Assembly (NCBI GenBank): GCA_965267405.1
Contig: OZ253954.1
Span: 2,666,001-2,730,000 of the forward strand
Reading direction: 5' to 3'
Source: JAPPOI01 sp028818055
GTDB taxonomy: Bacteria; Pseudomonadota; Alphaproteobacteria; Rhodobacterales; Rhodobacteraceae
Length of the DNA stretch: 64,000 nucleotides
Part shown: piece by piece, positions 1 to 9,152 of the stretch
Position numbering within the stretch: the first letter of the stretch is position 1
Layout: every line of letters starts with the position of its first letter
Notes under the pieces: model-generated
Told to the model about the DNA's origin: nothing
The model's database searches: none
Seen by the model: only the letters and a program-made list of their open reading frames with translations
Made by a program: the position numbers and the translations under genes

Positions 1-1161
1 ATCGCCGGGTATCGCGCCGTAATCGAAGCAGGCAACAACTTTGGCCGGTTCTTTACTGGTCAGGTAACCGCTGCCGGCAAGGTACCACCGGCCAAAGTTT
101 TGGTTGTGGGAGCTGGCGTCGCCGGTTTGGCCGCTATTGGGACAGCAACTTCGTTGGGCGCCATTACACTGGCCTTTGATGTCCGCCCCGAGGTTGCAGA
201 ACAAATTGAATCGATGGGGGCTGAGTTCGTTTTCCTCGAGTTTAACGAAGAACAGACGGACGGCGCGGCGACCGGCGGCTATGCTGCTCCGTCCAGCCCG
301 GAGTTTCGCGAGGCGCAACTGGCCAAATTCCGTGAACTCGCACCGGACGTCGATATCGTCATAACAACTGCACTCATTCCGAACCGCGATGCGCCTGTCC
401 TTTGGACCAAAGATATGGTCGAGATGATGAAGCCAGGTAGCGTGATCGTCGACTTGGCAGCTGAACGCGGTGGCAACTGCGAGCTCACCGTCGCTGACGA
501 AAAAATCGTCACGGACAATGGTGTGACCATTGTGGGCTATACAGATTTCCCATCTCGAATGGCGACGCAATCATCGTTGCTTTATTCGACGAACATTCGT
601 CACATGATGACTGACCTGACCCCGGAAAAAGATGGTCAGGTTGTTCACGACATGGAAGACGATGTCATTCGCGGAGCGACTGTCACGCATGCTGGCGAGA
701 TTACGTATCCGCCGCCGCCTCCGAAAGTTCAGGCCATTGCGGCGCAGCCAAAAGCGGCACCGAAAGAACTGACTGCTGAAGAAAAACGCGCCCAGGAAGT
801 GCTGGCCTTCAAGAAAGAGACCCGCAATCAGGTTGGTCTTCTGGCAATTGGTGCTGCGGCGATCCTTGCGGTTGGTCTGGTGGCCCCGGCAAGCTTCATG
901 CAGCATTTCATCGTTTTCGTGCTGAGCGTCTTTGTCGGCTTCCAGGTGATCTGGAACGTCTCACATTCGTTGCATACGCCGCTCATGGCGGTAACGAACG
1001 CGATCTCGTCAATCATTATCCTTGGGGCTCTGATGCAAGTCGGATCAAGCTCGTGGCTGATCATGATACTTGCGGCCTTGGGTATTTTGATGGCGGCCGT
1101 GAACATCTTTGGTGGCTTCCTTGTCACCCGGCGCATGCTCGCCATGTTCCAGAAATCTTAA
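1..1161 (+). CDS. pntA: NAD(P) transhydrogenase subunit alpha, 5' partial
   Basis: The reading frame is open from base 1, so the N-terminus lies outside the window. About 386 residues are visible. PntA binds NAD(H) and passes hydride to PntB across the membrane, coupled to proton flow, to make NADPH. The Rossmann motif VLVVGAGVAGLAA lies near residue 34 of the visible part, followed by alanine-dehydrogenase-like sequence (FDVRPE, ERGGNCE). A proline-rich linker (YPPPPPK) leads to the C-terminal membrane domain with about three to four hydrophobic segments, so this is the fused alpha form rather than split PntAA/PntAB. pntB follows after 15 bases. The ATG at 100 is internal and is not the real start. 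Confidence 0.96.
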   Translation: MAGYRAVIEAGNNFGRFFTGQVTAAGKVPPAKVLVVGAGVAGLAAIGTATSLGAITLAFDVRPEVAEQIESMGAEFVFLEFNEEQTDGAATGGYAAPSSPEFREAQLAKFRELAPDVDIVITTALIPNRDAPVLWTKDMVEMMKPGSVIVDLAAERGGNCELTVADEKIVTDNGVTIVGYTDFPSRMATQSSLLYSTNIRHMMTDLTPEKDGQVVHDMEDDVIRGATVTHAGEITYPPPPPKVQAIAAQPKAAPKELTAEEKRAQEVLAFKKETRNQVGLLAIGAAAILAVGLVAPASFMQHFIVFVLSVFVGFQVIWNVSHSLHTPLMAVTNAISSIIILGALMQVGSSSWLIMILAALGILMAAVNIFGGFLVTRRMLAMFQKS

Positions 1162-1176
1162 GGTAGGGGTGGACTA

Positions 1177-2610
1177 ATGGACTTCGGATTTACCACCGCT
1201 GCCTACGTCGTTGCGGCTGTTCTTTTCATCTTCTCGCTCGGTGGTCTGTCAGGTCAGGAAAGCGCGAAGCGTGCGGTCTGGTACGGCATTGTCGGCATGG
1301 CGATTGCGGTTGTTGCAACTCTTATCGGCCCGGGCGCCGGACTGTGGCCGCTATCAATCATCCTGATCGCGATTGGCGCGGTCGTTGGCTATCAACTTGC
1401 GACCAAGGTCGAGATGACCCAGATGCCCGAGTTGGTCGCAATCATGCACTCGCTCGTCGGCCTGGCGGCCGTATTTGTTGGCTTCAACGCTGATATGACC
1501 ATCGGAATGGTTGATGCGGCGAAGGCTGCTGGCGAGGGTGTCGAAGGCGTTTTCGCAGAGCTTGTCGCAAAAAAGACCCCGATTGAAATCACCATCCTGC
1601 AGGTTGAGCTGGTGCTGGGTATCTGGATTGGTGCGGTGACGTTCACCGGATCAGTGATTGCTTATGGAAAACTGTCTGGCCGTGTCGACAGCGCAGCAAC
1701 GCAGCTTCCTGGCGGACACCTTTTGAATGCCGCTGCTGCAATCCTCTCGGTTTTGTTGCTGATGATGTATCTCGGTGGATCGGGAAGCTGGACGCTGGTT
1801 CTTATGACACTGGCCGCGCTTTTCATCGGCTACCATCTGATCATGGGCATTGGCGGAGCCGACATGCCAGTCGTTGTGTCCATGTTGAACAGCTATTCGG
1901 GCTGGGCAGCAGCTGCCATCGGGTTCTCGCTTGGCAATGACCTTCTGATCGTCGTGGGTGCGCTTGTAGGTTCGTCAGGTGCGATCCTGTCTTACATCAT
2001 GTGTAAAGCCATGAACCGGTCGTTCATCTCGGTTATTCTGGGTGGCTTCGGCGGTGCCAAAGGCGACCAGATGGCGGTTGAAGGTGAGCAAATTGCAATC
2101 GATGCTGACGGAGTTGCCGCTGCGTTGGCAGAGGCGGACAGTGTCATCATCGTGCCGGGCTACGGCATGGCCGTTGCACAGGCCCAGCAATCGGTGAGTG
2201 AGTTGACGCGGAAAATGCGGGCTGCTGGCAAGGAAGTACGGTTTGCCATTCACCCGGTTGCCGGGCGTCTGCCGGGACACATGAACGTGCTGTTGGCGGA
2301 AGCCAAGGTGCCCTATGACATCGTGCTGGAAATGGACGAGATCAACGAAGACTTTCCGGAAACGGATGTCGTCATCGTCATTGGCTCGAACGACATCGTG
2401 AACCCCGCAGCTCAGGACGATCCGAACTCGCCAATCGCGGGCATGCCGGTGTTGGAGGTTTGGAAAGCCAAGCAGGTGTTCGTCTCGAAGCGCGGGCAGG
2501 GCACCGGATACTCGGGTATCGAAAACCCGTTGTTCTACAAAGAAAACACACGGATGTTCTATGGCGATGCAAAAGCGTCGGTGGACAGCTTGTTGCCAAA
2601 GTTAGACTAG
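1177..2610 (+). CDS. pntB: NAD(P) transhydrogenase subunit beta
   Basis: 477 residues, close to the usual length. The N-terminal half is a run of hydrophobic membrane segments forming the proton channel (domain II). The C-terminal ~180 residues are the NADP(H)-binding domain III, with VIIVPGYGMAVAQAQ, FAIHPVAGRLPGHMNVLLAEA and IGSNDIVNPAA. A GGGGTGG purine stretch a few bases before the ATG serves as ribosome site. It is transcribed with pntA and closed by an intrinsic terminator starting 35 bases after the stop. Confidence 0.97.
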   Translation: MDFGFTTAAYVVAAVLFIFSLGGLSGQESAKRAVWYGIVGMAIAVVATLIGPGAGLWPLSIILIAIGAVVGYQLATKVEMTQMPELVAIMHSLVGLAAVFVGFNADMTIGMVDAAKAAGEGVEGVFAELVAKKTPIEITILQVELVLGIWIGAVTFTGSVIAYGKLSGRVDSAATQLPGGHLLNAAAAILSVLLLMMYLGGSGSWTLVLMTLAALFIGYHLIMGIGGADMPVVVSMLNSYSGWAAAAIGFSLGNDLLIVVGALVGSSGAILSYIMCKAMNRSFISVILGGFGGAKGDQMAVEGEQIAIDADGVAAALAEADSVIIVPGYGMAVAQAQQSVSELTRKMRAAGKEVRFAIHPVAGRLPGHMNVLLAEAKVPYDIVLEMDEINEDFPETDVVIVIGSNDIVNPAAQDDPNSPIAGMPVLEVWKAKQVFVSKRGQGTGYSGIENPLFYKENTRMFYGDAKASVDSLLPKLD

Positions 2611-2645
2611 GAAAAATTTGCCATAGGCACCCAGCTTTGTGCATC

Positions 2646-2675
2646 GGGCCGTCGCATCAGCGACGGCCCGTTTTT
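2646..2675 (+). terminator. Intrinsic terminator after pntAB
   Basis: A perfect 10-base-pair GC-rich stem (GGGCCGTCGC / GCGACGGCCC) with an ATCA loop is followed by a run of T. It ends the pntAB transcript. Confidence 0.93.
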
Positions 2676-2762
2676 GATTTAATCGCCCGTGGCGAGCCAA
2701 GTTCTTGCGACGGAATGCTGCGCGTCATGCGTTCAAACTTGTGAGTGAACCAGGAGGACCTC

Positions 2763-3050
2763 ATGAGCAAGCGACTGATTTTGAGCATTATGGCGTGCAC
2801 AACGGCTACGCTAGTGGTGACGGCTGCAGAGGCAGGACCACGAAATTGGCTGGACCGTGTCGAAGATAGGATCGATCGGCGAGAGAGCATTATCGATGAG
2901 CGGGTAGATTACGGTCGCCGAGACGTCATTGAAGACCGAATTGATCGGCGCGAGAGTGTCGCAGACAGACGTGGATACGAGGGGCCGCGTTTTATTGACA
3001 GGTGGGAGCGACGGAGCTGGTGGCGGCTCTGGGGGGATGCGGATAGCTAA
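2763..3050 (+). CDS. Small secreted Arg/Asp-rich repeat protein, unknown function
   Basis: 95 residues from the ATG at 2763, with an AGGAGG ribosome site ending about six bases upstream. The first ~25 residues are a classic signal peptide (basic start, hydrophobic core, cleavage after A-E-A). The mature part is highly charged and repeats EDRIDRRES twice, 23 residues apart (DNA 2862-2888 and 2931-2957, offset 69 bases). This suggests an internal duplication. The tail is Trp/Arg-rich. Similar short periplasmic 'DRxDRRE' proteins occur in roseobacters, but I know no function. It converges on the pseudouridine synthase gene four bases away. The other two frames across the last 100 bases are also open, so a C-terminal frameshift cannot be excluded. 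Confidence 0.72.
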   Translation: MSKRLILSIMACTTATLVVTAAEAGPRNWLDRVEDRIDRRESIIDERVDYGRRDVIEDRIDRRESVADRRGYEGPRFIDRWERRSWWRLWGDADS

Positions 3051-3054
3051 GCGC

Positions 3055-3597
3055 CTAGGCCTCGCGCCACTCCCCCGGCGCGAGGCCATCCAACTGCCAC
3101 TTTCCAACTTGCCAACGGACGAGGCGCAAGCATGGAAACCCAATAGCTGCGCACATGCGTCGGACTTGTCGGTTGCGCCCTTCAGTGATCGTCACTTCGA
3201 TCCACCGGTCTGGTACTGATTTGCGGAACCGCACCGGAGGGTCGCGTGGCCAGAGATCAGGCGGATCAATCAACTTTGCGCTGGCGGGTCGCGTTCGGCC
3301 ATCTTTCAAATCCAAGCCGAACCGCAATGGCTCCAAATCGGCGTCCATTGGATCGCCTTCGACTTGAACCAAATACCGTTTTTCCATTTGTGTGCGCGGT
3401 GAAGTGATCCGAGCCTGCAGTTTTCCGTCGTCGGTCAGAACCAAGAGACCTTCGCTGTCGCGATCTAACCGTCCGGCGGCGTAAACTCCGGCGGGAAGCC
3501 CAAAACCAGAGAGCGTTGGACGTTCCGTTGGCGACTTTCCGTCAGTGAACTGACTAAGCACACCGAAGGGTTTGTTCAGAAGTATGACGCGTGCCAT
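3055..3597 (-). CDS. 23S rRNA pseudouridine synthase, RluE-like
   Basis: 180 residues. Members of the RluA/RsuA superfamily isomerise uridine in rRNA. The start LLNKPFGVLSQF and the catalytic-Asp motif GRLDRDSEGLLVLTDDG (Asp in GRLD) are typical, as is the distal TITEGRNRQVRRM. There is no N-terminal S4 domain, and the short length fits RluE (U2457 of E. coli 23S rRNA) better than RsuA or RluB. The gene lies seven bases downstream of the methyltransferase stop on the same strand, so the two are probably co-transcribed. RluE versus RluF-like specificity is inferred from size only. Confidence 0.9.
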   Translation of the reverse strand: MARVILLNKPFGVLSQFTDGKSPTERPTLSGFGLPAGVYAAGRLDRDSEGLLVLTDDGKLQARITSPRTQMEKRYLVQVEGDPMDADLEPLRFGLDLKDGRTRPASAKLIDPPDLWPRDPPVRFRKSVPDRWIEVTITEGRNRQVRRMCAAIGFPCLRLVRWQVGKWQLDGLAPGEWREA

Positions 3598-3604
3598 TGG
3601 CGGA

Positions 3605-4234
3605 TCACAGCCTTCGGAAGCTGACGATCAACCCGACGTCGTCCTGATGTCCATCTGGCGCCGATCCATCCTCGTAAATCTGCTCAGCGACGGTGACCGG
3701 ACGGGTGATCAGACCGTCGCCTGTCATGACCTCGAACGTTTCTTCAAATCCAAGTTCCGCCCAAAGATCGGCTTTGACCGTGTGGACGGCCAAGGCACCG
3801 GGCGCCAGAACTCGGATCAGCTCTGGCAAGGCTTCTGCGCCAACATGTCCGTGTGTGAAAGTGCCGGAACTCACGAACCCGGCGTATATTCCGGAAGGAA
3901 GGTCCAGAGGCTCTTTCAGATTGGCCTCGAACAACGCGCGATAACGCGATTTCCGTTCGGCGACGGCCAACATTTCGGGCGAGATATCGAGACCGTCTAG
4001 TACGGCGTCATCGGGGAAATGTTCTGCGATCGCTCCGGTTCCGCAGCCCACGTCCAGACAAGGCCAATGACCACCTTGGTTCATATAGCTTTCGGCAACT
4101 AAGGCGGGGAACCTGAAACCTTTCGCTTCCACAAAGTCAGAGTCATAGGTTTCTGCCCAGTTTCGATAGAGCCGTTTGTTATCTTCAGGCGTTTCAAGCG
4201 CATAGGCGCTTTCAAGATCCGGATCGTCAGTCAT
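3605..4234 (-). CDS. Class I SAM-dependent methyltransferase
   Basis: 209 residues from an internal ATG at 4234; the longer open frame to 4420 adds sequence without homology-like features. SAM-binding motif I is CLDVGCGTGAIAE, followed by the acidic motif II in DGLDISPEML, so a methyltransferase fold is clear. The substrate is not evident; sequences of this type are often annotated as TPR/UbiE-like methyltransferases. The product precedes the RluE-type gene by seven bases, so a joint role in RNA modification is conceivable but unproven. Confidence 0.82.
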   Translation of the reverse strand: MTDDPDLESAYALETPEDNKRLYRNWAETYDSDFVEAKGFRFPALVAESYMNQGGHWPCLDVGCGTGAIAEHFPDDAVLDGLDISPEMLAVAERKSRYRALFEANLKEPLDLPSGIYAGFVSSGTFTHGHVGAEALPELIRVLAPGALAVHTVKADLWAELGFEETFEVMTGDGLITRPVTVAEQIYEDGSAPDGHQDDVGLIVSFRRL

Positions 4235-4514
4235 TTTTGCAGTATTGCCGTTATTGGCAAAACGGCAAGTGTTCAGCCCGGTCACGAACTTCGAACCCAC
4301 CGAATTACTCGCATCAACTGAATTTTCTTGATCGCACGCATGGCAACGGATTAAACGAAGATCAGGGAGAGGCGATGGCGTCGCCACCGACCGACTTGAG
4401 GTCCTCCCAAACATTACCATCCTGAACGCCGGGATCTTGCTTTGCCGTTAACTGCGGTGAGGGAAGGCGTCCCTTCGCTCCTCGCGGTCTTAGCGGCCTA
4501 AACAGGAGACTATT

Positions 4515-5750
4515 ATGGACGGAACCTCAAAAATGATGGTCGACGCATCGACGCGTCCGGATTTCTACCGCTTTCACCAAGGTGAAAAATCTCTGCCGTT
4601 CTCAGACGAGGAGTATGAAGCGCGCTTGGCAGTGCTGAGGAAGAGCATGGCAAATGAAGGCATTGACGCTTGTGTCCTCACATCGATGCATAATGTCGCT
4701 TACTTTTCCGGGTTTTTGTATTGCGCTTTCGGGCGGCCATACGCGCAAGTTGTGACCGCGACGGAGAGCGTGACGATAAGTGCCGGCATCGACGCAGCCC
4801 AACCCTGGCGGCGGTGCTATGGCGACAACATCACATATACGGATTGGCAGAGAAACAACTACTGGCGTGCAATTTCGTCGATTGCTGGTCCTGGCAAGGT
4901 GATAGGTTTCGAAGGCGATCATTTGTCGATATCGCAAATGGCATTGCTGGACGAATTTCTCACGCCTTCTGCAAAAATTGATATCGCGCCGGTGACGATG
5001 CGACAGCGGTTTCACAAGTCGCCAGCAGAAATCGAGTTGATCCGCGCAGGTGCCGCCACGGCCGATGTCGGCGGATGGGCGGTCAAAGAAGCCATCAAAA
5101 CGGGTGTGCGCGAGATCGATGTGGCAATGGCTGGCCGCGACGCCATGGAGCTTGAGATTGCACGGCGGTTTCCCGAAGCCGAGTATCGAGACACGTGGGT
5201 TTGGTTCCAATCGGGTATCAACACAGATGGCGCACACAACCCGGTAACAGGCCGCGTTCTGGAGCGGGGCGACATTCTGTCTCTGAATACTTTTCCAATG
5301 ATCTCTGGCTACTACACGGCTTTGGAGCGCACTTTGTTCGTTGAAACTGTGGATGAGCACAGCTTGGCGATTTGGGAAGCGAATGTTGCGGCCCATGAAT
5401 ACGGAATGAGCTTGCTAAAACCTGGTGCTTCGTGCGCCGAAGTCACACACAAAATCAATGAGTTCTTCGCCGAAAGAGATCTTCTGCAGTATCGCACTTT
5501 TGGATACGGACATTCGTTTGGAGTACTAAGCCATTACTATGGACGTGAGGCGGGCCTCGAACTTCGGGAAGATATCGATACCGTGCTCGAACCAGGAATG
5601 GTCATCTCGATGGAACCAATGCTGACAATACCCGAAGGTCAGCATGGCGCAGGCGGATATCGTGAGCACGACATCCTGATCATCACCAAGGATGGCAACG
5701 AAAACATCACAGGGTTTCCTTACGGACCCGAACACAACGTTGTGGGATAA
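4515..5750 (+). CDS. Creatinase (creatine amidinohydrolase), M24 fold
   Basis: 411 residues. Creatinase hydrolyses creatine to sarcosine and urea in the cytoplasm. The protein closely follows the Pseudomonas creatinase pattern as I recall it: FLYCAFGRPYA, YTDWQR, WFQSGINTDGAHNPVT, GYYTALERTLF, QYRTFGYGHSFG, LSHYYGREAGLELREDIDTV and AGGYREHDILI. The catalytic His of the NTDGAHNP motif is His241 here, and the substrate-binding Glu of ALERTLF is Glu271. The five M24 metal ligands are not all conserved, as expected for this metal-free member. An ACAGGAG ribosome site sits before the ATG. No creatininase is nearby. Sarcosine-type oxidation might be done by the FAD enzyme at 34.6-35.8 kb, which is an inference. 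Confidence 0.92.
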   Translation: MDGTSKMMVDASTRPDFYRFHQGEKSLPFSDEEYEARLAVLRKSMANEGIDACVLTSMHNVAYFSGFLYCAFGRPYAQVVTATESVTISAGIDAAQPWRRCYGDNITYTDWQRNNYWRAISSIAGPGKVIGFEGDHLSISQMALLDEFLTPSAKIDIAPVTMRQRFHKSPAEIELIRAGAATADVGGWAVKEAIKTGVREIDVAMAGRDAMELEIARRFPEAEYRDTWVWFQSGINTDGAHNPVTGRVLERGDILSLNTFPMISGYYTALERTLFVETVDEHSLAIWEANVAAHEYGMSLLKPGASCAEVTHKINEFFAERDLLQYRTFGYGHSFGVLSHYYGREAGLELREDIDTVLEPGMVISMEPMLTIPEGQHGAGGYREHDILIITKDGNENITGFPYGPEHNVVG

Positions 5751-5801
5751 AAAACTGGTTCGGCCGGTCGCGTAGTAGTGTGGCCGGCTAAACCTGCAAC
5801 G

Positions 5802-6755
5802 TTAGCGTTTCACCACAACTTCGTAACCTTGTTCTTCGGGTTCGTCGTCCAGCATCTCAGGCGGAAATCCAGGGGCAGTGATATCAAGCCCGGTGGCTTC
5901 TTCCAGTCGCCGGATGATGTCATCTGATTGGGCGCGGTCGCCATAGCGCTTCATGCCATCCTTGAAGATGTTGATCATAAGGGGTGAGATCTCCAAAGGC
6001 ACATTGTTGTCTTCGGCGATTTTGTGAAACAGCCCAATGTCCTTCAGCACAAGATCCATCGTAAAATTGATGTCCCGGGAGCCGTTCAAAATCACCTGGC
6101 TTTCAGTTTCGTGCACAAAGCTTGTACCCGAAGAAATGGCGATAGCTTCGTACGTGGTGGCAAGGTCTAATCCCGCAGCCTTCATTGTGACCAAAGCTTC
6201 GCAGCACGTCAGCAGATTTGCTGTGGCCAGATAGTTGGTCATCACCTTCAGGATTGATGCCGAACCCACGTCACCGGTGTGGAGAACGCGCCTGCCAAGT
6301 GTTGTAAGAACTGGAAGGGCTTTTTCGAATGTTTCGCGGTCGCACCCAGCGAAAATCGAGATGTTTCCCGTTGCGGCGCGGTGGCACCCGCCGGACACTG
6401 GGCAATCGATGGCATGGCCGCCCTTGGCGTCGACGATCGCCGCCATGCGTTTGACTTCATCGGCATCGGTGGTCGACATCTCGGCCCAGATCATACCCGG
6501 GTGGATGCCCTCAAGGATACCGTCCTTTCCCTCCATCACGGCAGCGCAAGCAGCGGGCGAGGGCAGGCAAGTGATCAGGTAGTCAACGTTAGCCGCCATC
6601 TCGGCTGGTGTATCCGCCCATTTGGCTCCGGCATCGAGAAATGGCTGAGCGATCGACTTGTCGAGATCGCGCACCGACAGGTCAAAACCATTTCTCAAAA
6701 TGCTGCCAGCCAGTTTGCCGCCAACATTACCCAGCCCGATAAAACCAATACGCAT
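5802..6755 (-). CDS. NAD(P)-dependent beta-hydroxyacid dehydrogenase (3-hydroxyisobutyrate dehydrogenase family)
   Basis: 317 residues from the ATG at 6755, preceded by a GGAGG site; the ORF extends 13 codons further but without a ribosome site. The Rossmann start IGFIGLGNVGGKLA, the substrate-loop CPVSGG and the catalytic-Lys region (SILKVMTNYL, Lys in LKVMTN) define the 3-HIBADH / 6-phosphogluconate-dehydrogenase-like family. The substrate could be 3-hydroxyisobutyrate, tartronate semialdehyde or a related acid. It is convergent with creatinase and divergent from the tungstate transporter genes. Confidence 0.88.
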   Translation of the reverse strand: MRIGFIGLGNVGGKLAGSILRNGFDLSVRDLDKSIAQPFLDAGAKWADTPAEMAANVDYLITCLPSPAACAAVMEGKDGILEGIHPGMIWAEMSTTDADEVKRMAAIVDAKGGHAIDCPVSGGCHRAATGNISIFAGCDRETFEKALPVLTTLGRRVLHTGDVGSASILKVMTNYLATANLLTCCEALVTMKAAGLDLATTYEAIAISSGTSFVHETESQVILNGSRDINFTMDLVLKDIGLFHKIAEDNNVPLEISPLMINIFKDGMKRYGDRAQSDDIIRRLEEATGLDITAPGFPPEMLDDEPEEQGYEVVVKR

Positions 6756-6922
6756 GAAGTCCTCCGCCGTTTTCGCAAAACTGGTGCTAGTCAACTATCT
6801 TTGCTCGACAGTTTGCGTCACGGCTTGTGACTGAGCGACAATCAACTTGAAATAGTGGACGTGGCGGTTTCTAAAGCCGAATTGTCAGCAGTTTCGAAGG
6901 CGGAGGTTTAATCGAGAGCGGC

Positions 6923-7627
6923 ATGTCCGAATTCTGGGAGGGCATATCATCGGCGTTTTGGTTGATTATCACCTTGGATGCCGACCTTGTGGATATCACC
7001 ATAAGGTCCCTGCAGGTGACCGTGACTGCTGTCGTAATTGGCGCCGCACTTGGAATACCGTTGGCGGCATGGCTGACAGTGAACCGCTTCAGATACCGCC
7101 GTACGACAGTTGCCATCCTGAATGCATTGATGGGTCTGCCCCCTGTGGTGGTGGGATTGATCGTCTACCTGTTGTTGTCCCGATCTGGCCCTTTTGGCGT
7201 CTTTGGATTGCTCTTTACGCCAACGGCAATGATCATCGCGCAGGTCATCATTGTTACGCCATTAATTGCATCGGTGGCACACCAAGCGCTGCGTGATCTC
7301 TGGGCCGATTATCATGATCTTTTGATTTCGCTGAACACGACTCGGTGGCAGCGCATAAAGACGCTCGCATGGGATGCACGTCGGTCACTTCTAACTGCGA
7401 CTCTTGCCGGATTTGGCCGCGCTATCGGTGAAATCGGTGCGATCATGATCGTTGGGGGCAATATCGACCACGTGACCCGTGTGCTTACCACTGCAATCGC
7501 CCTTGAGACGTCCAAAGGAAATTTCGCACTCGCGTTGGGACTTGGGTTCATCCTCATTGGGATGGCCATCGCAATTAATATCGCAATCCACTGGGTGTCG
7601 GGAACCGAAAGGAGAGGCCGATGGTAG
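6923..7627 (+). CDS. tupB: Tungstate ABC transporter permease
   Basis: 234 residues with five to six hydrophobic segments and the ABC-permease loop EIGAIMIVGGNI (consensus E-x-G-A.. G). The layout matches the TupB/WtpB family. TupB forms the channel that imports tungstate for tungsten cofactor enzymes. The next gene (ATPase) overlaps by seven bases. A GGCGGAGG element lies about 16 bases upstream of the ATG, so the start could be slightly different. Confidence 0.9.
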   Translation: MSEFWEGISSAFWLIITLDADLVDITIRSLQVTVTAVVIGAALGIPLAAWLTVNRFRYRRTTVAILNALMGLPPVVVGLIVYLLLSRSGPFGVFGLLFTPTAMIIAQVIIVTPLIASVAHQALRDLWADYHDLLISLNTTRWQRIKTLAWDARRSLLTATLAGFGRAIGEIGAIMIVGGNIDHVTRVLTTAIALETSKGNFALALGLGFILIGMAIAINIAIHWVSGTERRGRW

Positions 7628-8334
7628 ACATCTTGCCTTTGACCCTTTCGAAGGCCGAAGTCCGGCGCGCCGGCAAGCCAATTCTCGGACCAATTGATCT
7701 GGCGATCACGACCGGTGGCGCAACAATGGTTCTTGGTCCAAACGGCGCCGGAAAAACGACGTTCCTGAAAGCGTGTCACGGCATTGCGCGTCTGGCCTCA
7801 GGTGGTTCCGATTGGGCTGTCGAACGTTCCGAGGCTGAACTGCATCAGTCATATGTGTTCCAGTCCCCCATACTGCTGCGCCGCAGAGTACTGGCAAACG
7901 TCATGTATCCGCTCAAATTGCGGGGGTACTCCCGGAGCGATGCCGCCGATCAAGCCTTGAGTGCTTTGACAAATGTTGGCTTGGCTGATGCCAAAGACCA
8001 AATGGCGCATGACTTGTCCGGTGGCGAAAAGCAAAAGTTGGCGATCGCGCGTGCTTTGGTCACCAAACCCCAGGTGCTGTTTCTTGATGAACCGACGGCC
8101 AGCCTTGATGGTCGCTCAAAGAGAGAGATTGAAGCGATCCTTATTGCGGCCCAGCGCGATGGAACCAAGTTGATTATGACAACGCACGATCTTGGGCAGG
8201 CGCGGCGTTTGGCGCACCACGTTGTCTTCCTGATGCACGGCAAGATACACGAAGAGGGACTGTCAGAGACTTTCTTTGCCGGACCAAAAACCGAGGCAGC
8301 TCAGGCGTTTCTAAAGGGAGACATTGTGGAATGA
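7621..8334 (+). CDS. tupC: Tungstate ABC transporter ATP-binding protein
   Basis: 237 residues. Walker A is GPNGAGKTT, the Q-loop lies in YVFQSPIL, the ABC signature is DLSGGEKQKL, Walker B is QVLFLDEPT and the switch His is in MTTHDLG. It powers tungstate import with TupB and TupA. It overlaps tupB by seven bases and tupA by four (ATGA), so translation is probably coupled. Confidence 0.93.
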   Translation: MVDILPLTLSKAEVRRAGKPILGPIDLAITTGGATMVLGPNGAGKTTFLKACHGIARLASGGSDWAVERSEAELHQSYVFQSPILLRRRVLANVMYPLKLRGYSRSDAADQALSALTNVGLADAKDQMAHDLSGGEKQKLAIARALVTKPQVLFLDEPTASLDGRSKREIEAILIAAQRDGTKLIMTTHDLGQARRLAHHVVFLMHGKIHEEGLSETFFAGPKTEAAQAFLKGDIVE

Positions 8335-9152
8335 TCCGACCTTCAACGATTCTGGCTCTTGCTTTCACCTTGATTTACGCAACCGCCGTGTCTGCTGAAA
8401 GTGTGGTCCGGATGGCTGTTACCACATCTTTCCACAATTCTGGTTTGAGCGATGTCCTTGTGCCTTTGATTGGCGAAGACACAGGGATCGAAGTTCAATT
8501 GATTGTTGTTGGAACCGGCCAAGCGCTTCGGTTGGGTGAGGCAGGGGATGTGGATGCCGTACTGGTGCATAGTCGGGCTGCGGAAGACAAATTCGTCGCG
8601 GCGGGATTTGGAACCCATCGCCGAGAGATCATGTACAACGACTTCGTGATTGTTGGCCCTTCCACGGACCCAGCCGGGGTTTTGGCTGCGGAAGTGATCG
8701 AGACCGCGCTTTCTGGGATTAGCACTTCCAAATCAGTCTTCGTCAGCCGCGGAGATGACAGCGGGACGCACAAGCGCGAATTGTCACTTTGGTCCAAGAT
8801 CGGAGTTGACGTTTCAGGAAGCTGGTATCGCGAGCTTGGGTCAGGGATGGGGGCAACCCTGAACACCGCCAGTGCGATGAACGCGTATACGCTCACCGAT
8901 CGCGCCAGTTGGCTGAATTTCGGAAATAAGCGCGAATTGAGGATCGTATTCGAGGGCGATCCGGAATTGTTCAATCAGTATGTTTTCATTCCGGTCAATC
9001 CTGATCGGCACCCCCACGTGAACTCGGATGGAGTGCGCCTGGTGGAAGAATGGCTGGTGTCGGCCAAAGGGCAAACGACAATCGGTTCATATATGATTGA
9101 TGGTCAAACGTTGTTTGTGCCGAACGCGCAAGGGAACGACAGTAGTGATTGA
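8331..9152 (+). CDS. tupA: Tungstate-binding periplasmic protein
   Basis: 273 residues with a signal peptide ending near SAVSA-E-type cleavage around residue 22 (ATAVSAES). The mature N-terminus carries the TupA oxyanion motif TTSFHNSGL, and VSRGDDSGTHKRE and YTLTDRASWL follow, both typical of TupA/WtpA-type periplasmic proteins that bind tungstate with very high affinity. Gene order B-C-A with overlapping ends is the usual tup arrangement. Molybdate is the main alternative ligand, but the family features favour tungstate. Confidence 0.92.
   Translation: MIRPSTILALAFTLIYATAVSAESVVRMAVTTSFHNSGLSDVLVPLIGEDTGIEVQLIVVGTGQALRLGEAGDVDAVLVHSRAAEDKFVAAGFGTHRREIMYNDFVIVGPSTDPAGVLAAEVIETALSGISTSKSVFVSRGDDSGTHKRELSLWSKIGVDVSGSWYRELGSGMGATLNTASAMNAYTLTDRASWLNFGNKRELRIVFEGDPELFNQYVFIPVNPDRHPHVNSDGVRLVEEWLVSAKGQTTIGSYMIDGQTLFVPNAQGNDSSD

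Noticed and set aside
5755..5795. Possible hairpin between creatinase and the dehydrogenase gene
   Set aside because: The stem is only five bases with a large loop, and there is no T run.
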